A stretch of 64,000 nt of DNA, taken from Clostridia bacterium (GTDB taxonomy: Bacteria > Bacillota > Clostridia > Oscillospirales > Acutalibacteraceae). Where the stretch lies: assembly GCA_017399065.1 (NCBI GenBank), contig JAFQEL010000002.1:39406-103405 (forward strand). The letters run 5' to 3'. The position numbers and the translations under genes were made by a program. This document shows, piece by piece, positions 35,856 through 45,354 of this stretch; position 1 is the first letter of the stretch, and every line of letters starts with the position of its first letter. Below the pieces are notes generated by a model, which was not told the DNA's origin, made no database searches, and worked only from the letters and a program-made list of their open reading frames with translations.

Positions 35856-38246
35856 TTAGTCACGGTATTCTTCGATGATGAAGGACTCGAAGATATCGCC
35901 GAGCTTGATATCGTTGAACTTATTGAGAACGATACCGCACTCGTAACCGGAAACAACTTCCTTAACATCGTCCTTGAAGCGCTTGAGTGAGCCCATCTCG
36001 TCCTCTGTGATGACGATACCGTCACGGACAACACGGATTTTGGAGTTACGTGTAACCTTACCGTCGAGCACGTAGCAGCCTGCAACATTACCGACGGAAG
36101 AAATATTGATGATATTACGGACTTCAACTCGGCCCTGTACGACCTCACGTGTCTTGGGAGCGAGCATACCCTTGATAGCAGCCTCAATCTCCTCAATACA
36201 GTCGTAGATGATTCTGTACATTCTCATATCGACACCGTCACGCTCTGCATTTGCCTGAGCAGCAGGGTCGGGACGGACATTGAAGCCGACGATGATAGCG
36301 TTGGATGCGTTTGCAAGCATAACGTCGCTCTCGCTGACTGCACCTACACCGCTGTGGATAACGCGTACGCGTACCTCGTCGTTTGAAAGCTTCTCAAGAT
36401 TCTGCTTGACAGCCTCTGCCGAGCCCTGAACGTCAGCCTTGACAACAACGTTGAGGTCCTTGACCTCGCCTGCCTGAAGTGAGGAGAAGAGGTTGTCGAG
36501 TGTGACCTTCTGTACGGAGCTGAACTGCTCATCCTTGAGCTTCTGCTTACGCTGTTCAACAAGCTCTCTTGCAAGGCGCTCGTCGCTTACTGCATCGAAA
36601 ACGTCACCTGCCTGCGGAGCTTCGTCAAGACCCATAATCTCAACGGGGCAGGAGGGACCTGCTTCCTTGACGTTTCTGCCGTGCTCGTCAACCATTGCAC
36701 GTACACGTCCGACTGAAGTACCGGCAACGATGATGTCGCCTGCGTGAAGTGTACCGTTCTGAACAAGGAGAGTTGCGATAGGACCGCGACCCTTGTCAAG
36801 TCTTGCTTCGATAACGCTGCCCTTTGCAGCTCTGTTCGGGTTAGCCTTGAGCTCCATCATCTCTGCAACGAGAAGAATCGACTCAAGAAGGCTGTCAATA
36901 CCCATTTTTGTATGAGCAGATACGGGTACACAGATCGTGTCGCCTCCCCACTCTTCGGGAATGAGCTCGTGCTCAGTAAGCTGCTGCTTGATTTTTTCGG
37001 GGTTGACATCGGGCTTATCCATCTTATTGATTGCAACAATAATCTGGACACCTGCAGCCTTTGCGTGGTTGATAGCCTCGATAGTCTGCGGCATGATACC
37101 GTCATCTGCGGCAACAACAAGGACTGCGATATCGGTTGCCTTGGCACCACGGGCACGCATTGATGTGAATGCTGCGTGACCGGGAGTATCAAGGAAGGTG
37201 ATAAGCTCGCCGTTTACCTTTACTCTGTAAGCGCCGATGTGCTGAGTGATACCGCCTGCCTCTGTTGAAGTAACGGAAGTGTGACGGATAGCATCGAGAA
37301 GTGAAGTCTTACCGTGGTCAACGTGACCCATAACGACAACAACGGGATTTCTCGGTTCGAGATTTGTATCGTCGTCCTCTGTGGCGTCGATAATTCTGTC
37401 CTCAATTGTGACGACAACCTCTTTTTGTACCTTTGCACCGAGCTCTGTTGCAACGATTTCTGCTGTATCAAAGTCGAGCATATCGTTGATTGTAGCCATC
37501 TGACCGAGGGCAAAGAGCTTCTTGATAACCTCTGCGGCTGTCATCTTGAGCTTGAGAGCAAGGTCGCCGACAGTGATTTCCTCGGGAAGAGTAACAGTAA
37601 TCTTCTTATTTGCACGCTCTGCCTCGATACGCTTGATTCTCTCCTGCTCAGTCTCGCGGCGGTGTGTACGTGTGCCCTGTTTACGGTACTGCTTGGACTT
37701 CTGGTTGAGCTTCTGCTTACGGACAGCAGAATCCTGAATGCCCTGTGACTTGTTTACGGGTACGATATTCTCGTAATGCTCGTTGTACTTTTCGAGCTGT
37801 ACGTTATCTGCACGGGTGTCGATAGTTCTCTTTTCGCCCTTTGTTCTTGCCTGAAGAGGACCTGAACGGTCTTTCTCCTTCTTCTTGGGCTGTTCGGGCT
37901 GCTTTGCCGCAGGCTTGCCTTCGGACTTTTTAGCTTCGGGCTTCTTACCGTCCTGCTTCTTTGATTCGGGCTTTTTCTCATCAGCCTTTGCAGGAGCTTC
38001 TGCCTTGGGAGCCTCTTTCTTCGGCTCGGGCTTAACCTCTGCAGCAGTTGCAAAGTACTCGTCAAAGCTCTTTACTGCAGACTGCTGGGTGAAGGTTTCA
38101 AAAATAATATCAAGCTCTTTATCCGTGAGAGCTGTCATATGATTTTTTGTGTCGTCAAAATACTGTGTAAGCAGCTCGAGCACTACTTTGCTGGACTTGC
38201 CGAAATCCTTACCGACTTCGTGAATTCTGTATTTAATTGCTGCCAT
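35856..38246 (-). CDS. infB: Translation initiation factor IF-2
   Basis: This 796-aa protein has an N-terminal IF2_N motif ([16 protein letters not shown]), a long Lys/Pro/Glu/Ala-rich charged linker (about 60-150), and a GTPase domain with [11 protein letters not shown] (about 306), DTPGHAAF (about 352) and NKMD (about 407). C-terminal beta-barrel and IF2-C domains complete the normal bacterial layout. It delivers fMet-tRNA to the 30S P site. The ylxQ (L7Ae-like) gene often located between ylxR and infB is absent; ylxR ends 12 nt upstream. Confidence 0.98.
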   Translation of the reverse strand: MAAIKYRIHEVGKDFGKSSKVVLELLTQYFDDTKNHMTALTDKELDIIFETFTQQSAVKSFDEYFATAAEVKPEPKKEAPKAEAPAKADEKKPESKKQDGKKPEAKKSEGKPAAKQPEQPKKKEKDRSGPLQARTKGEKRTIDTRADNVQLEKYNEHYENIVPVNKSQGIQDSAVRKQKLNQKSKQYRKQGTRTHRRETEQERIKRIEAERANKKITVTLPEEITVGDLALKLKMTAAEVIKKLFALGQMATINDMLDFDTAEIVATELGAKVQKEVVVTIEDRIIDATEDDDTNLEPRNPVVVVMGHVDHGKTSLLDAIRHTSVTSTEAGGITQHIGAYRVKVNGELITFLDTPGHAAFTSMRARGAKATDIAVLVVAADDGIMPQTIEAINHAKAAGVQIIVAINKMDKPDVNPEKIKQQLTEHELIPEEWGGDTICVPVSAHTKMGIDSLLESILLVAEMMELKANPNRAAKGSVIEARLDKGRGPIATLLVQNGTLHAGDIIVAGTSVGRVRAMVDEHGRNVKEAGPSCPVEIMGLDEAPQAGDVFDAVSDERLARELVEQRKQKLKDEQFSSVQKVTLDNLFSSLQAGEVKDLNVVVKADVQGSAEAVKQNLEKLSNDEVRVRVIHSGVGAVSESDVMLANASNAIIVGFNVRPDPAAQANAERDGVDMRMYRIIYDCIEEIEAAIKGMLAPKTREVVQGRVEVRNIINISSVGNVAGCYVLDGKVTRNSKIRVVRDGIVITEDEMGSLKRFKDDVKEVVSGYECGIVLNKFNDIKLGDIFESFIIEEYRD

Positions 38247-38258
38247 ACGTTTTCCTCC

Positions 38259-38531
38259 TTAGTTCTGCTCATCAAACTGTGCGAGCAGATTATCGTATAC
38301 GTGCTGTTCAACAGCACAACCGAAAGCTCTTTCGAACCGTTTTGCTTTGATTGCCTTGGAAAGACAGCCTCTGTCGTGACAGATATATGCACCTCTGCCG
38401 TTTTTCTTGCCCGTAAGGTCAAGCGACACCTCGCCCTCGGGAGAGCGTACCGCACGGATAAGCTCCTGCTTCGGCTTCATTTCACCGCAACCCAAGCATT
38501 TTCTCATTGGTATTTTTCTGGGTTTGTTCAA
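38259..38531 (-). CDS. ylxR: YlxR (DUF448) RNA-binding protein, RNase P modulator family
   Basis: This 90-aa protein starts NKPRKIPMRKCLGCGEMKPK and contains GRGAYICHDRGCLSKAI, the YlxR signature including C-x-x-C and GRGAY. The family (also called RnpM in B. subtilis) binds RNA and has been linked to RNase P. The start is TTG at 38531 behind GGTGAG; an ATG at 38507 would shorten it by eight residues but lacks an SD. It lies between nusA and infB as usual. Confidence 0.93.
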   Translation of the reverse strand: MNKPRKIPMRKCLGCGEMKPKQELIRAVRSPEGEVSLDLTGKKNGRGAYICHDRGCLSKAIKAKRFERAFGCAVEQHVYDNLLAQFDEQN

Positions 38532-38549
38532 TTATCTCACCCTTTTATG

Positions 38550-39608
38550 TTATTCTTTGATCTCAAAAAATCCGCTTTCGGGATTGATATCGATCTTCCA
38601 GCCTGTGAGCTTTGCGGCAAGGCGGGCATTCTGACCCTTGTTGCCGATCGCAAGTGAAAGCTGGTTGTCGGGGACAACTACACGGCAGGAATTGGGAGCA
38701 TCGTCGAGAACCTCAACGCTGATAACATCAGCGGGAGCAAGTGATGCGGCAATAAACTCAGCCGGGTCTTCGCTGTACTTGACAATATCGATCTTTTCGC
38801 CGCCGAGAAGGTCAACGACCTTGCCTACACGTGCACCTCTTGCACCGATGCAGGAGCCGACAGCATCGACATTTTCGTCTGCACTGAATACGGCAACCTT
38901 TGTACGTGAGCCTGCCTCACGGGAGATTGCCTGGATTTTGACTGTACCGTCAAAAATTTCGGGCACTTCTTCTTCGAAAAGTCTGCGGACAAGACCGGGA
39001 TGTGTACGGGAGATCATAGCCTTGACACCGCTCTTTTCGCCTTCGCGGATATCGACAACGTAAACCTTGATAAGGTCGCCGACCTTGAGCTCTTCGCCGG
39101 GCACCTGCTCGGTCTTGGGAAGAATGGATTCACCCTTGCCGAGCTCAACAGTTGCGTTGCCTGACTCAGCATCGATATTGACAACCTTGACTGTTACAAG
39201 CTCGTTGTGCTTGCTCTGGAACTCCTGCTTGATCTGGCTGCGCTCAGCCTCACGGATACCCTGACGGATAACGTTCTTGACTGTGCTTGCAGCGATACGG
39301 CTGAAGCTCTTTGTCTCAAGCGGAATCTCGACTATATCGCCGGGGATTGCGCCTGCCTTATAACGCTCAGCCTCTTCGGGAAGAAGGTCTGTAACGGGAT
39401 CTGTGATTTCGGATACGACGTTCTTGCGAAGGTATACAGCCATTTCGCCGTTTGCAAAATCGATTTCGCAGTAGCCGATGTCTCTGCCGTACTCGCCTTT
39501 GATTGCGGATACGATAGCAGCCTGGATTCTCTCACAGAGAATCTCTGCAGGGATTCCTTTTTCTTTCTCGAGAAGCTTCACAGCTTCAAAAAATTCTTTA
39601 GTGTCCAT
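38550..39608 (-). CDS. nusA: Transcription termination/antitermination factor NusA
   Basis: This 352-aa protein has an N-terminal RNAP-binding domain, an S1 domain (about 135-200) and two KH domains (GARVGKVVDLLGGEKIDIVKY, and AIGNKGQNARLAAKLTGWKI near the end). The short Firmicutes form without C-terminal acidic repeats is expected at this length. It binds RNA polymerase to modulate pausing and termination. It is the second gene of the operon; a weak-U-tract hairpin in the operon leader is a likely autoregulatory site. Confidence 0.98.
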   Translation of the reverse strand: MDTKEFFEAVKLLEKEKGIPAEILCERIQAAIVSAIKGEYGRDIGYCEIDFANGEMAVYLRKNVVSEITDPVTDLLPEEAERYKAGAIPGDIVEIPLETKSFSRIAASTVKNVIRQGIREAERSQIKQEFQSKHNELVTVKVVNIDAESGNATVELGKGESILPKTEQVPGEELKVGDLIKVYVVDIREGEKSGVKAMISRTHPGLVRRLFEEEVPEIFDGTVKIQAISREAGSRTKVAVFSADENVDAVGSCIGARGARVGKVVDLLGGEKIDIVKYSEDPAEFIAASLAPADVISVEVLDDAPNSCRVVVPDNQLSLAIGNKGQNARLAAKLTGWKIDINPESGFFEIKE

Positions 39609-39639
39609 TTTGATATATCAATCCTTTCGTTAAATTACG

Positions 39640-40125
39640 TTATATTGCATCTGAGTCGTCAAGACGCACCCAGGATGCCTCTTTACGTTCGATAACAAGT
39701 GTACGGCCGTCATCAAGTGTGACGGTAAAGCTGCCCGCATCGTGAGAATCGAGCGTACAGTGAAGCTCACGCTCACCTGTCTCAAGCGGACGGATAAGCC
39801 TTACGACTACGGGTGAGCCGATATAGGCATCAAAGTGTGCCGGACGGGTAAGCTCACGGTCGATACCCGGAGAGCTGACCTCGAGACAGTAGCTCTGCTC
39901 GATAGGGTCTGCCTCGTCAAGAGGCTTATCGAGTGCGTGACTCATTGCCACACAGTCATCGATACCGACGCCGCCTTCCTTATCGATAAAAATACGCAGA
40001 TACCAATTTGCACCTTCTTTTACAAAACGCACGTCCCATAGTCTGAGACCGAGCTGTTCAGCTATCGGCTCAGCGATTGCTGTTACCGCCGCAACAGTGT
40101 TGCCGCCCTTACCTTTGCCTGCCAT
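39640..40125 (-). CDS. rimP: Ribosome maturation factor RimP
   Basis: This protein of 161 aa has LRLWDVRFVKEGANWYLRIF, IDDCVAMSHALDKPLDEADP and YCLEVSSPGIDRELTRPAHF, diagnostic of RimP, which helps mature the 30S subunit. The ATG at 40125 has AGGAG at 7 nt; the open frame continues upstream through the leader terminator hairpin to 40224, which I reject as coding. First gene of the nusA operon. Confidence 0.96.
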   Translation of the reverse strand: MAGKGKGGNTVAAVTAIAEPIAEQLGLRLWDVRFVKEGANWYLRIFIDKEGGVGIDDCVAMSHALDKPLDEADPIEQSYCLEVSSPGIDRELTRPAHFDAYIGSPVVVRLIRPLETGERELHCTLDSHDAGSFTVTLDDGRTLVIERKEASWVRLDDSDAI

Positions 40126-40165
40126 ATCATCGCTCCTTACTTTGTAAAACCGATATGAATAAACA

Positions 40166-40190
40166 AAAGAGCGGGCAGAGCCCACTCTTT
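40166..40190 (-). terminator. Leader hairpin/attenuator upstream of rimP
   Basis: Minus-strand RNA AAAGAGUGGGC-UCU-GCCCGCUCUUU has an 11-bp stem with one wobble, then UUGUUUAUUC, a broken U-tract. It lies between the promoter at 40215 and the rimP ATG. Such weak-U-tract terminators in nusA operon leaders are NusA-dependent in B. subtilis. Confidence 0.75.
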
Positions 40191-40214
40191 CAGTCAAATC
40201 ATTCGTACAGCCAT

Positions 40215-40243
40215 AGTTTAACACATATAAACCAAAATATCAA
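40215..40243 (-). promoter_or_regulatory. Promoter of the rimP-nusA-infB operon
   Basis: Minus-strand TTGATA (40238-40243), 17-nt spacer, TGT-extended TAAACT (40215-40220). It predicts an RNA start near 40208 and an about 83-nt leader. Confidence 0.6.
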
Positions 40244-40261
40244 AAGAATTTTTAAAATAAA

Positions 40262-40318
40262 TAAAAGAAAAAAACACTGTATTTACAGCAAAACAGCCCA
40301 AAAATCAGGCTTTTTGGG
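40262..40318 (-). terminator. Terminator of the VTT protein gene
   Basis: CCCAAAAA-GCCTGA-TTTTTGGG (8 bp) includes the stop codon in its loop. A small CTGTA-AA-TACAG hairpin and a run of T follow on the minus strand. Confidence 0.65.
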
Positions 40319-40997
40319 TCTTTGCCGCTTTCTTTTTGCGTGTAACAAGCCAACGGATCACAAAAGCTACGGCGGCAACCGGCACGAGAATAAGCACGGC
40401 TTTTACAATCAGCGGCATTGGAATATACTCGTAAACTCCGTCGCCGAGCAGAGTAAACGCAATTACACGCGGAGCTATACCGAGGACGGAAAAAAGCACA
40501 TAGCGGAAGAAAGGAGTTTTCATCGAGCCGAAAAAGAGACTTGAAAAATCAATAGGCAACGCTATCAGACGCACAACAAATACGGTTGAAAACTTCGACG
40601 TATTTTTCATACCGAGAATCTTGTCGCCGCCCTTGACTTTTTTAAGAAGCCCGGCAACATACTCACCGCCGAGCGCTCTGCCGAGCCAGTAGGTAACAGC
40701 AACCTCGAGGGTGATACCTGCAAGACTGATAAGAATTGCGGTCGCCGTATCAAAAGCCATACCGACCGAAACATAGACAAGCATTGCAGGTATAACAAAA
40801 GTGAGACCCTTGAGGCCGAAGATTCCGACAGCTATTGCGACAGCGAGCGCTTCACCCGGTGCGGCGGCAACCAGAGCACGCACGTCGATATTGACAAGCC
40901 TGTCGTAATTGAGTGCAACGGCAACAAAAATTGCCGCCAGCACGCCAAGACGCAGGAGCAGAGGGGTAAGCTCTTTCTTTACAAAATCTTTGTTCAT
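40305..40997 (-). CDS. TVP38/TMEM64 (VTT/DedA superfamily) membrane protein
   Basis: This 230-aa polytopic protein has about six hydrophobic segments and the VTT-domain region AIAVGIFGLKGLTFVIPAML ... GITLEVAVTYWLGRALGG, then RLIALPIDFSSLFFGSMKTPF. The C-terminus is Lys-rich. DedA/VTT proteins are implicated in lipid carrier or phospholipid flipping across membranes; the precise substrate is not known here. It stands alone between the nusA operon and the P-ATPase. Confidence 0.85.
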   Translation of the reverse strand: MNKDFVKKELTPLLLRLGVLAAIFVAVALNYDRLVNIDVRALVAAAPGEALAVAIAVGIFGLKGLTFVIPAMLVYVSVGMAFDTATAILISLAGITLEVAVTYWLGRALGGEYVAGLLKKVKGGDKILGMKNTSKFSTVFVVRLIALPIDFSSLFFGSMKTPFFRYVLFSVLGIAPRVIAFTLLGDGVYEYIPMPLIVKAVLILVPVAAVAFVIRWLVTRKKKAAKTQKA

Positions 40998-41026
40998 ATT
41001 AAAATCCTTTTCGTTATAACATAACT

Positions 41027-41052
41027 GCGGGCGATTCGTGAATCGCCCCTAC
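41027..41052. repeat. Family D palindrome
   Basis: GCGGGCGATTCGTGAATCGC then CCCTAC; matches the copy at 35422-35450 over 20 bases. Located between two minus-strand genes. Confidence 0.8.
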
Positions 41053-41078
41053 AATCATACTTATCTCAATTGCTTTTG

Positions 41079-43583
41079 TCAAGATTTTACACGCTTGGAT
41101 ATTTCGACAGCCGCAAGTAATGCAAGACCGAGGGCGGCGACAACTGCCCACTGTACAAATGTGAGAGTAACTACGCTGAATACGGAAGCGACCTGAGGAA
41201 CCATAACAACGCCGAGCTGAAGCAGCATACAGACGGCAAATGCAACATTCATACGCTTATTTGAAAACAGACCGACAGAGAAAAGAGAGCGGTTACTGCG
41301 TGAATTGAGTGCGTGGACAAGCTCGCCTATGCTCATTGCACAGAAACAGACAGTACGGCCGACATCAATCCCCCAGAAGGCTCTGCCGAGAGCAAAACCG
41401 AGCAGGGCAAGTGCACCGATAAACACACCCTCAAGTGCGATATCAAACCAGCCGTTTTTTGTAAAGAGACCTTTTTCAGGGTCAACGGGAGGTCGGGTCA
41501 TAATATCACTGTCTGCTTTTTCAACTCCGAGTGCCATTGCGGGAAGCGAATCCGTGACAAGATTAATCCACAGAAGCTGAATCGGAAGCAGGGGAGTCGG
41601 CAGGTGCATCAGACCTGCAAGGAAGACAAGGATTATTTCGCCGATATTACTGCTGAGCAGAAAATGAATAACCTTTTTTATGTTGTCGTATATTCCTCTG
41701 CCTTCACGCACAGCTTTGACAATTGTTGCAAAATTATCGTCGGCAAGCACGATATCCGCCGCACCCTTTGCGACCTCGGTGCCGCTCTTACCCATAGCAC
41801 AGCCTATGTCTGCCGCCTTGAGTGCAGGCGCATCGTTTACGCCGTCGCCCGTCATTGCGGTGATCTCGCCGTTTGCACGCAGAGCCTTTACAATACGCAC
41901 CTTATGCTCGGGGCTTACCCTTGCAAAAACACGCTTTGTTTTTACTGTTTCGCACAGCTCTTTGTCACTCATAGCATCGAGCCTTGCACCCGTAACGGCT
42001 TCGTCACCTTTTTCGGCAATGCCGAGTCTTGCGGCGATTGCAGAGGCGGTACGGGGATTGTCACCCGTTATCATTACGGGCGTTATACCTGCCTGCTTGC
42101 AAAGTGCAACAGCTTTTGCGGCTTCGCGTCTTTCGGGGTCTTCGATAGCTATGAGACCGACAAGCTCATATATTCCGTCAGGCTCACGTGAGGCAACGGC
42201 AAGCACACGCAGACCCTCGTCGGCAAGCCTATCATTCAGCATATAAGCGTTGCCCGAAAACCGGCAGAGGGCAAGCACCTTTTCGGGTGCACCCTTGACT
42301 ATTTCGAGGCGATTGCCGTCATACTCGACCTCGACGGTCATCATCTTTTTCTCAGAGCTGAAGGGCTCTTCACGAAGTCTTGCCGCATTTTTTATCAGAG
42401 CCTTCTGCTGAGCTGCCGCACGTACTATTGCGGTTTCGGTAGGCTCGCCGTCGGTTAAGGTTGCATTGCAGCAAAGCGCGGCTTTTTTAAGCAGATTCCT
42501 GCCGTCTTCGGAATTGGCACTAACCTCACCGTAAGGTGAACAAAGACGGCAGACCGTCATTTTATTCTGAGTAAGAGTTCCGGTTTTATCCGAGCAGATA
42601 TAGGTAGCACTGCCGAGTGCTTCAACCGCTGTAAGCTTACGGATTATAGCTTTGTTTTTTGCCATTTTGGAGACACCCGTACTGAGCACGATAGTGACAA
42701 CGGCAGGCAGACCCTCGGGAATTGCCGCTACGGCAAGGCTGACAGACAGCATAAAGCTTGAAAGCAGACCGTCATGCCTGAGCACTCCGAGAAGAAATAT
42801 AACCGCACAGATTGCAACGGCACCGAGACCGAGAGTACGGCTGATTTTTTCAAGCCGAAGCTGAAGAGGGGTGAGCGGAGATTTTTCACTGCCAATCATA
42901 TCGGCAATTCTGCCAATCTGCGTATTCATACCCGTATGGGTAACAACCGCCTTTGCGTGACCTGACAGCACGGTTGAGGTTGCATAAACAGTATTACACC
43001 GCTCGGCAAGCGGCGTTTCGGCATCAAGTAAAAGATGCGGATTTTTCTCGACAGGCAGAGCTTCACCCGTCAATGCACTTTCGTTTGTTTTAAGTCCGAC
43101 AGCCTCTATGAGCCTTGCATCTGCCGCAACACAGTCACCTGCACTGAGCAAAAGAGTATCGCCGACAACTACCTGAGAGGAAGGTATTTTATGTATCTGC
43201 GAGTCACGCAAAACTGTTGCTTCGGGCGCTGACATACGGCGGAGATTGTCGATTGCGTGCTCTGCTTTACTCTCCTGCACAACGCCTACAACGGCATTAA
43301 GTATTACGATTGCAAGAATTATTATGGGATCTATATAAGAGCTGTCACCCTCGAGATAAGCGGTAAAAAAAGAGATGACAGCCGCGATAATCAGAGTGAT
43401 GACCATAAAATCTTTAAACTGAGACAGGAAGCGGAAAATGATATTCGTCCGTTTCTTTTCGCTGAGTTTGTTTTCTCCCTGCTCGTTAAGCCTTTTTAAA
43501 GCTTCGGATTTTTTGAGTCCGTTTTTTATATTGGTTTTAAGCTCTTTCTGAATATCATTTATGCTCAGCGAGTGAAAATCCAT
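41079..43583 (-). CDS. Calcium-transporting-type P-type ATPase
   Basis: This 834-aa P2-type ATPase has an N-terminal cation-ATPase domain, the TGEALPVEK actuator loop, the phosphorylation motif CSDKTGTLTQNK (about residue 330), an MITGDNPRTA and TGDGVNDAPALK hinge, and about ten membrane helices. The membrane motif AAIPEGLPA in helix M4 and the C-terminal cation_ATPase_C domain (LWINLVTDSLPAMALG) fit SERCA/PMCA-like Ca2+ pumps. It should export Ca2+ using ATP. Upstream SD is AAGGGTGG. It is monocistronic with respect to visible neighbours. Confidence 0.92.
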   Translation of the reverse strand: MDFHSLSINDIQKELKTNIKNGLKKSEALKRLNEQGENKLSEKKRTNIIFRFLSQFKDFMVITLIIAAVISFFTAYLEGDSSYIDPIIILAIVILNAVVGVVQESKAEHAIDNLRRMSAPEATVLRDSQIHKIPSSQVVVGDTLLLSAGDCVAADARLIEAVGLKTNESALTGEALPVEKNPHLLLDAETPLAERCNTVYATSTVLSGHAKAVVTHTGMNTQIGRIADMIGSEKSPLTPLQLRLEKISRTLGLGAVAICAVIFLLGVLRHDGLLSSFMLSVSLAVAAIPEGLPAVVTIVLSTGVSKMAKNKAIIRKLTAVEALGSATYICSDKTGTLTQNKMTVCRLCSPYGEVSANSEDGRNLLKKAALCCNATLTDGEPTETAIVRAAAQQKALIKNAARLREEPFSSEKKMMTVEVEYDGNRLEIVKGAPEKVLALCRFSGNAYMLNDRLADEGLRVLAVASREPDGIYELVGLIAIEDPERREAAKAVALCKQAGITPVMITGDNPRTASAIAARLGIAEKGDEAVTGARLDAMSDKELCETVKTKRVFARVSPEHKVRIVKALRANGEITAMTGDGVNDAPALKAADIGCAMGKSGTEVAKGAADIVLADDNFATIVKAVREGRGIYDNIKKVIHFLLSSNIGEIILVFLAGLMHLPTPLLPIQLLWINLVTDSLPAMALGVEKADSDIMTRPPVDPEKGLFTKNGWFDIALEGVFIGALALLGFALGRAFWGIDVGRTVCFCAMSIGELVHALNSRSNRSLFSVGLFSNKRMNVAFAVCMLLQLGVVMVPQVASVFSVVTLTFVQWAVVAALGLALLAAVEISKRVKS

Positions 43584-43644
43584 ACCGTTGCCACCCTTAA
43601 TTTTACTTTTTTAATTTATATGTCCGCTCATATATTATTATTAA

Positions 43645-43673
43645 TTGACATTAAGATTTTTTTGTTATAAAAT
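43645..43673 (+). promoter_or_regulatory. Promoter for RNase P RNA
   Basis: Consensus TTGACA (43645-43650), 17-nt spacer, TAAAAT (43668-43673). The predicted start coincides with the 5' strand of the P1 helix at 43684. Confidence 0.85.
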
Positions 43674-43683
43674 ATATATTTAC

Positions 43684-44024
43684 AAGCGGATCGGGCAGCT
43701 GCGGCGGTAAGGACTTATCACCCTTGCCGACGAGGAAAGTCCGGGCTTCACAGAGCAGGATAACGGCTAACGGCCGCCGAGGGTGACCTCCGGGAAAGTG
43801 CAACAGAGATATACCGCCCACTTACGTGGGTAAGGGTGGAAAGGCGAGGTAAGAGCTCACCGGCGTGCAGGAGACTGTACGGCCCTGTAAACCCTATCCG
43901 AAGCAACACCGATTGGAGTGGCTTGCTCGGCCCATACTCCGACAGGTGGCTCGAGCACTGCGGCAACGCAGTGCCTAGAAAGATAGTTGCCTTAAACGAC
44001 AGAACCCGGCTTACAGATCCGCTT
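43684..44024 (+). ncRNA. rnpB: RNase P RNA, class A
   Basis: Conserved P4-region sequence GACGAGGAAAGTCCGGGCTT, CACAGAGCAGGATAACGGCT and GGAAAGTGCAACAGAGA are present, with the 3' ACAGAACCCGGCTTACAG block. P1 pairs AAGCGGATC (43684-43692) with GATCCGCTT (about 44017-44024), followed by a T-run that doubles as terminator. The ribozyme removes 5' leaders from pre-tRNAs. The layout (GTGACCTCCGGGAAAGTGCAACAGAGA) is of the ancestral A type rather than the Bacillus B type. Confidence 0.97.
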
Positions 44025-44057
44025 GTTTTTTTATTAAATCAAAAAGGACGATACACT

Positions 44058-45230
44058 TTGGAAGACATTTACGTCGGCGGCAATAAGCCCCGCCGTGACC
44101 GTGACGGAAGCTCAAGAACAACTGCGTCGGGAGATATTTACGTAACACCAAGAAATTCGCAAGAGGATATTTACGTCAGCCGCAACAGACAGACCGACAA
44201 CTACGGTGACTATGATCTTGACGAATTCAACAGCGGTGAATACGGCAGCGAACCCGTGTATGAACCCGAACCTCAGCCCGAAGAGCCGCCGAAAAAAAAG
44301 AAAAAACATAAAAGCAAGCTTTTGCGTGCAATCAAGGCAATTGTACTTATTGTCGTTCTGCTTGCAGGTATGGGTACAGCACTCGTATATCACACGTTCA
44401 GCAGTGTGAATTACACCGAAACGGGACACAGCGACAACGTATTCCTTGACAGCGACACACTTATACAGAGTACGTCGGTAAAGAATATACTGCTCATAGG
44501 TGTTGACCGCCGCAACCCCGACGACACGTCACGCTCGGACACGATGCTGATGGTATCAATCAACACAGCAACAAAGAAAATAAAGCTGACATCGTTTATG
44601 CGTGACAGCTACGTATACATCCCCGAAAAGAAAAAGAGTGCAAAGCTCAACGCCGCCTGCACGTGGGGCGGTGCACAGATGGTAATGGACACCATCGAAT
44701 ATAACTTCAACGTTAAGATTGACCACTATATGCTTGTTGATTTCACGATGTTTGAAAGTATTATTGACGGACTTGGCGGAGTCACCGTAGAAATTACGGA
44801 AAAAGAGGCAAAATACATGCGTGACGCCGTTCACCTGGAGAATATTCGGTCAGGTGAAGCAATACATCTCAACGGCAAAGAGGCACTCTGGTACTGCCGT
44901 ATACGCAAGCTTGATTCCGACTTTATGCGTACGGAAAGACAGCGAAAGGTAATGACGGCAATAATTGACAACTGCAAACACACAAGCCCTGTAAAGCTGT
45001 ACGAAATTCTCGGCGACGTTGTAAGCCGTGTTGAGACTGATATGTCACCTGCATCGCTTACGGGACTGGCAATAAACGGATTGCTCAGATATCTGCACTA
45101 TGATATTGAGCAAGGCAGTGTGCCTGCAGAGGGCACATGGAAGAGCAAGAGTGTTTCCGGACAGTCTGTGCTGAGTGTTGACCTGGGAGCAAATATAGAA
45201 TATCTCAAAAACTTCATATATGAAGAATAA
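44058..45230 (+). CDS. LCP-family (LytR-CpsA-Psr) cell-wall glycopolymer ligase
   Basis: This protein of 390 aa has a charged cytoplasmic tail of about 90 residues, one membrane helix (IVLIVVLLAGMGTALVYHTF) and an extracellular LCP domain: ILLIGVDRRNPDDTSRSDTM, LTSFMRDSYVYIP, LNAACTWGG, DGLGGVTVEI and the LDSDFMRTERQR arginine motif. LCP enzymes transfer lipid-linked glycopolymers to peptidoglycan, so it may attach the glycan made by the 13-32 kb locus. The start is TTG at 44058 behind AAGGA at 9 nt; the longer open frame from 43836 reads through rnpB and is rejected. The tail carries three DIYV repeats. Confidence 0.93.
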   Translation: MEDIYVGGNKPRRDRDGSSRTTASGDIYVTPRNSQEDIYVSRNRQTDNYGDYDLDEFNSGEYGSEPVYEPEPQPEEPPKKKKKHKSKLLRAIKAIVLIVVLLAGMGTALVYHTFSSVNYTETGHSDNVFLDSDTLIQSTSVKNILLIGVDRRNPDDTSRSDTMLMVSINTATKKIKLTSFMRDSYVYIPEKKKSAKLNAACTWGGAQMVMDTIEYNFNVKIDHYMLVDFTMFESIIDGLGGVTVEITEKEAKYMRDAVHLENIRSGEAIHLNGKEALWYCRIRKLDSDFMRTERQRKVMTAIIDNCKHTSPVKLYEILGDVVSRVETDMSPASLTGLAINGLLRYLHYDIEQGSVPAEGTWKSKSVSGQSVLSVDLGANIEYLKNFIYEE

Positions 45231-45256
45231 ATACTGATATCTTATTACGGTTCAGA

Positions 45257-45309
45257 CAATCCTCCGTCACGGCTTACGCCGTGCCACCTCCTTTCAAAGG
45301 GAGGTTTTA
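45257..45309 (+). repeat. Family C palindromic repeat, copy C2
   Basis: CAATCCTCCGTCACGGCTTA... nearly identical to C1 and C3. Its 3' hairpin CCTCCTTTCAAAGGGAGG-TTTTAT is in the right orientation to terminate the LCP transcript. Confidence 0.85.
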
Positions 45310-45354
45310 TAAATCAATAAATCAACTCTGATATTATAAGAAGGAGAGATGATT

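Noticed and set aside
40126..40224. RimP N-terminal extension
   Set aside because: It would translate the leader terminator hairpin; the AGGAG-linked ATG at 40125 matches the family start.
43836..44057. N-terminal extension of the LCP protein
   Set aside because: The frame runs through the conserved RNase P RNA. The TTG at 44058 has a proper SD and begins the recognisable protein.
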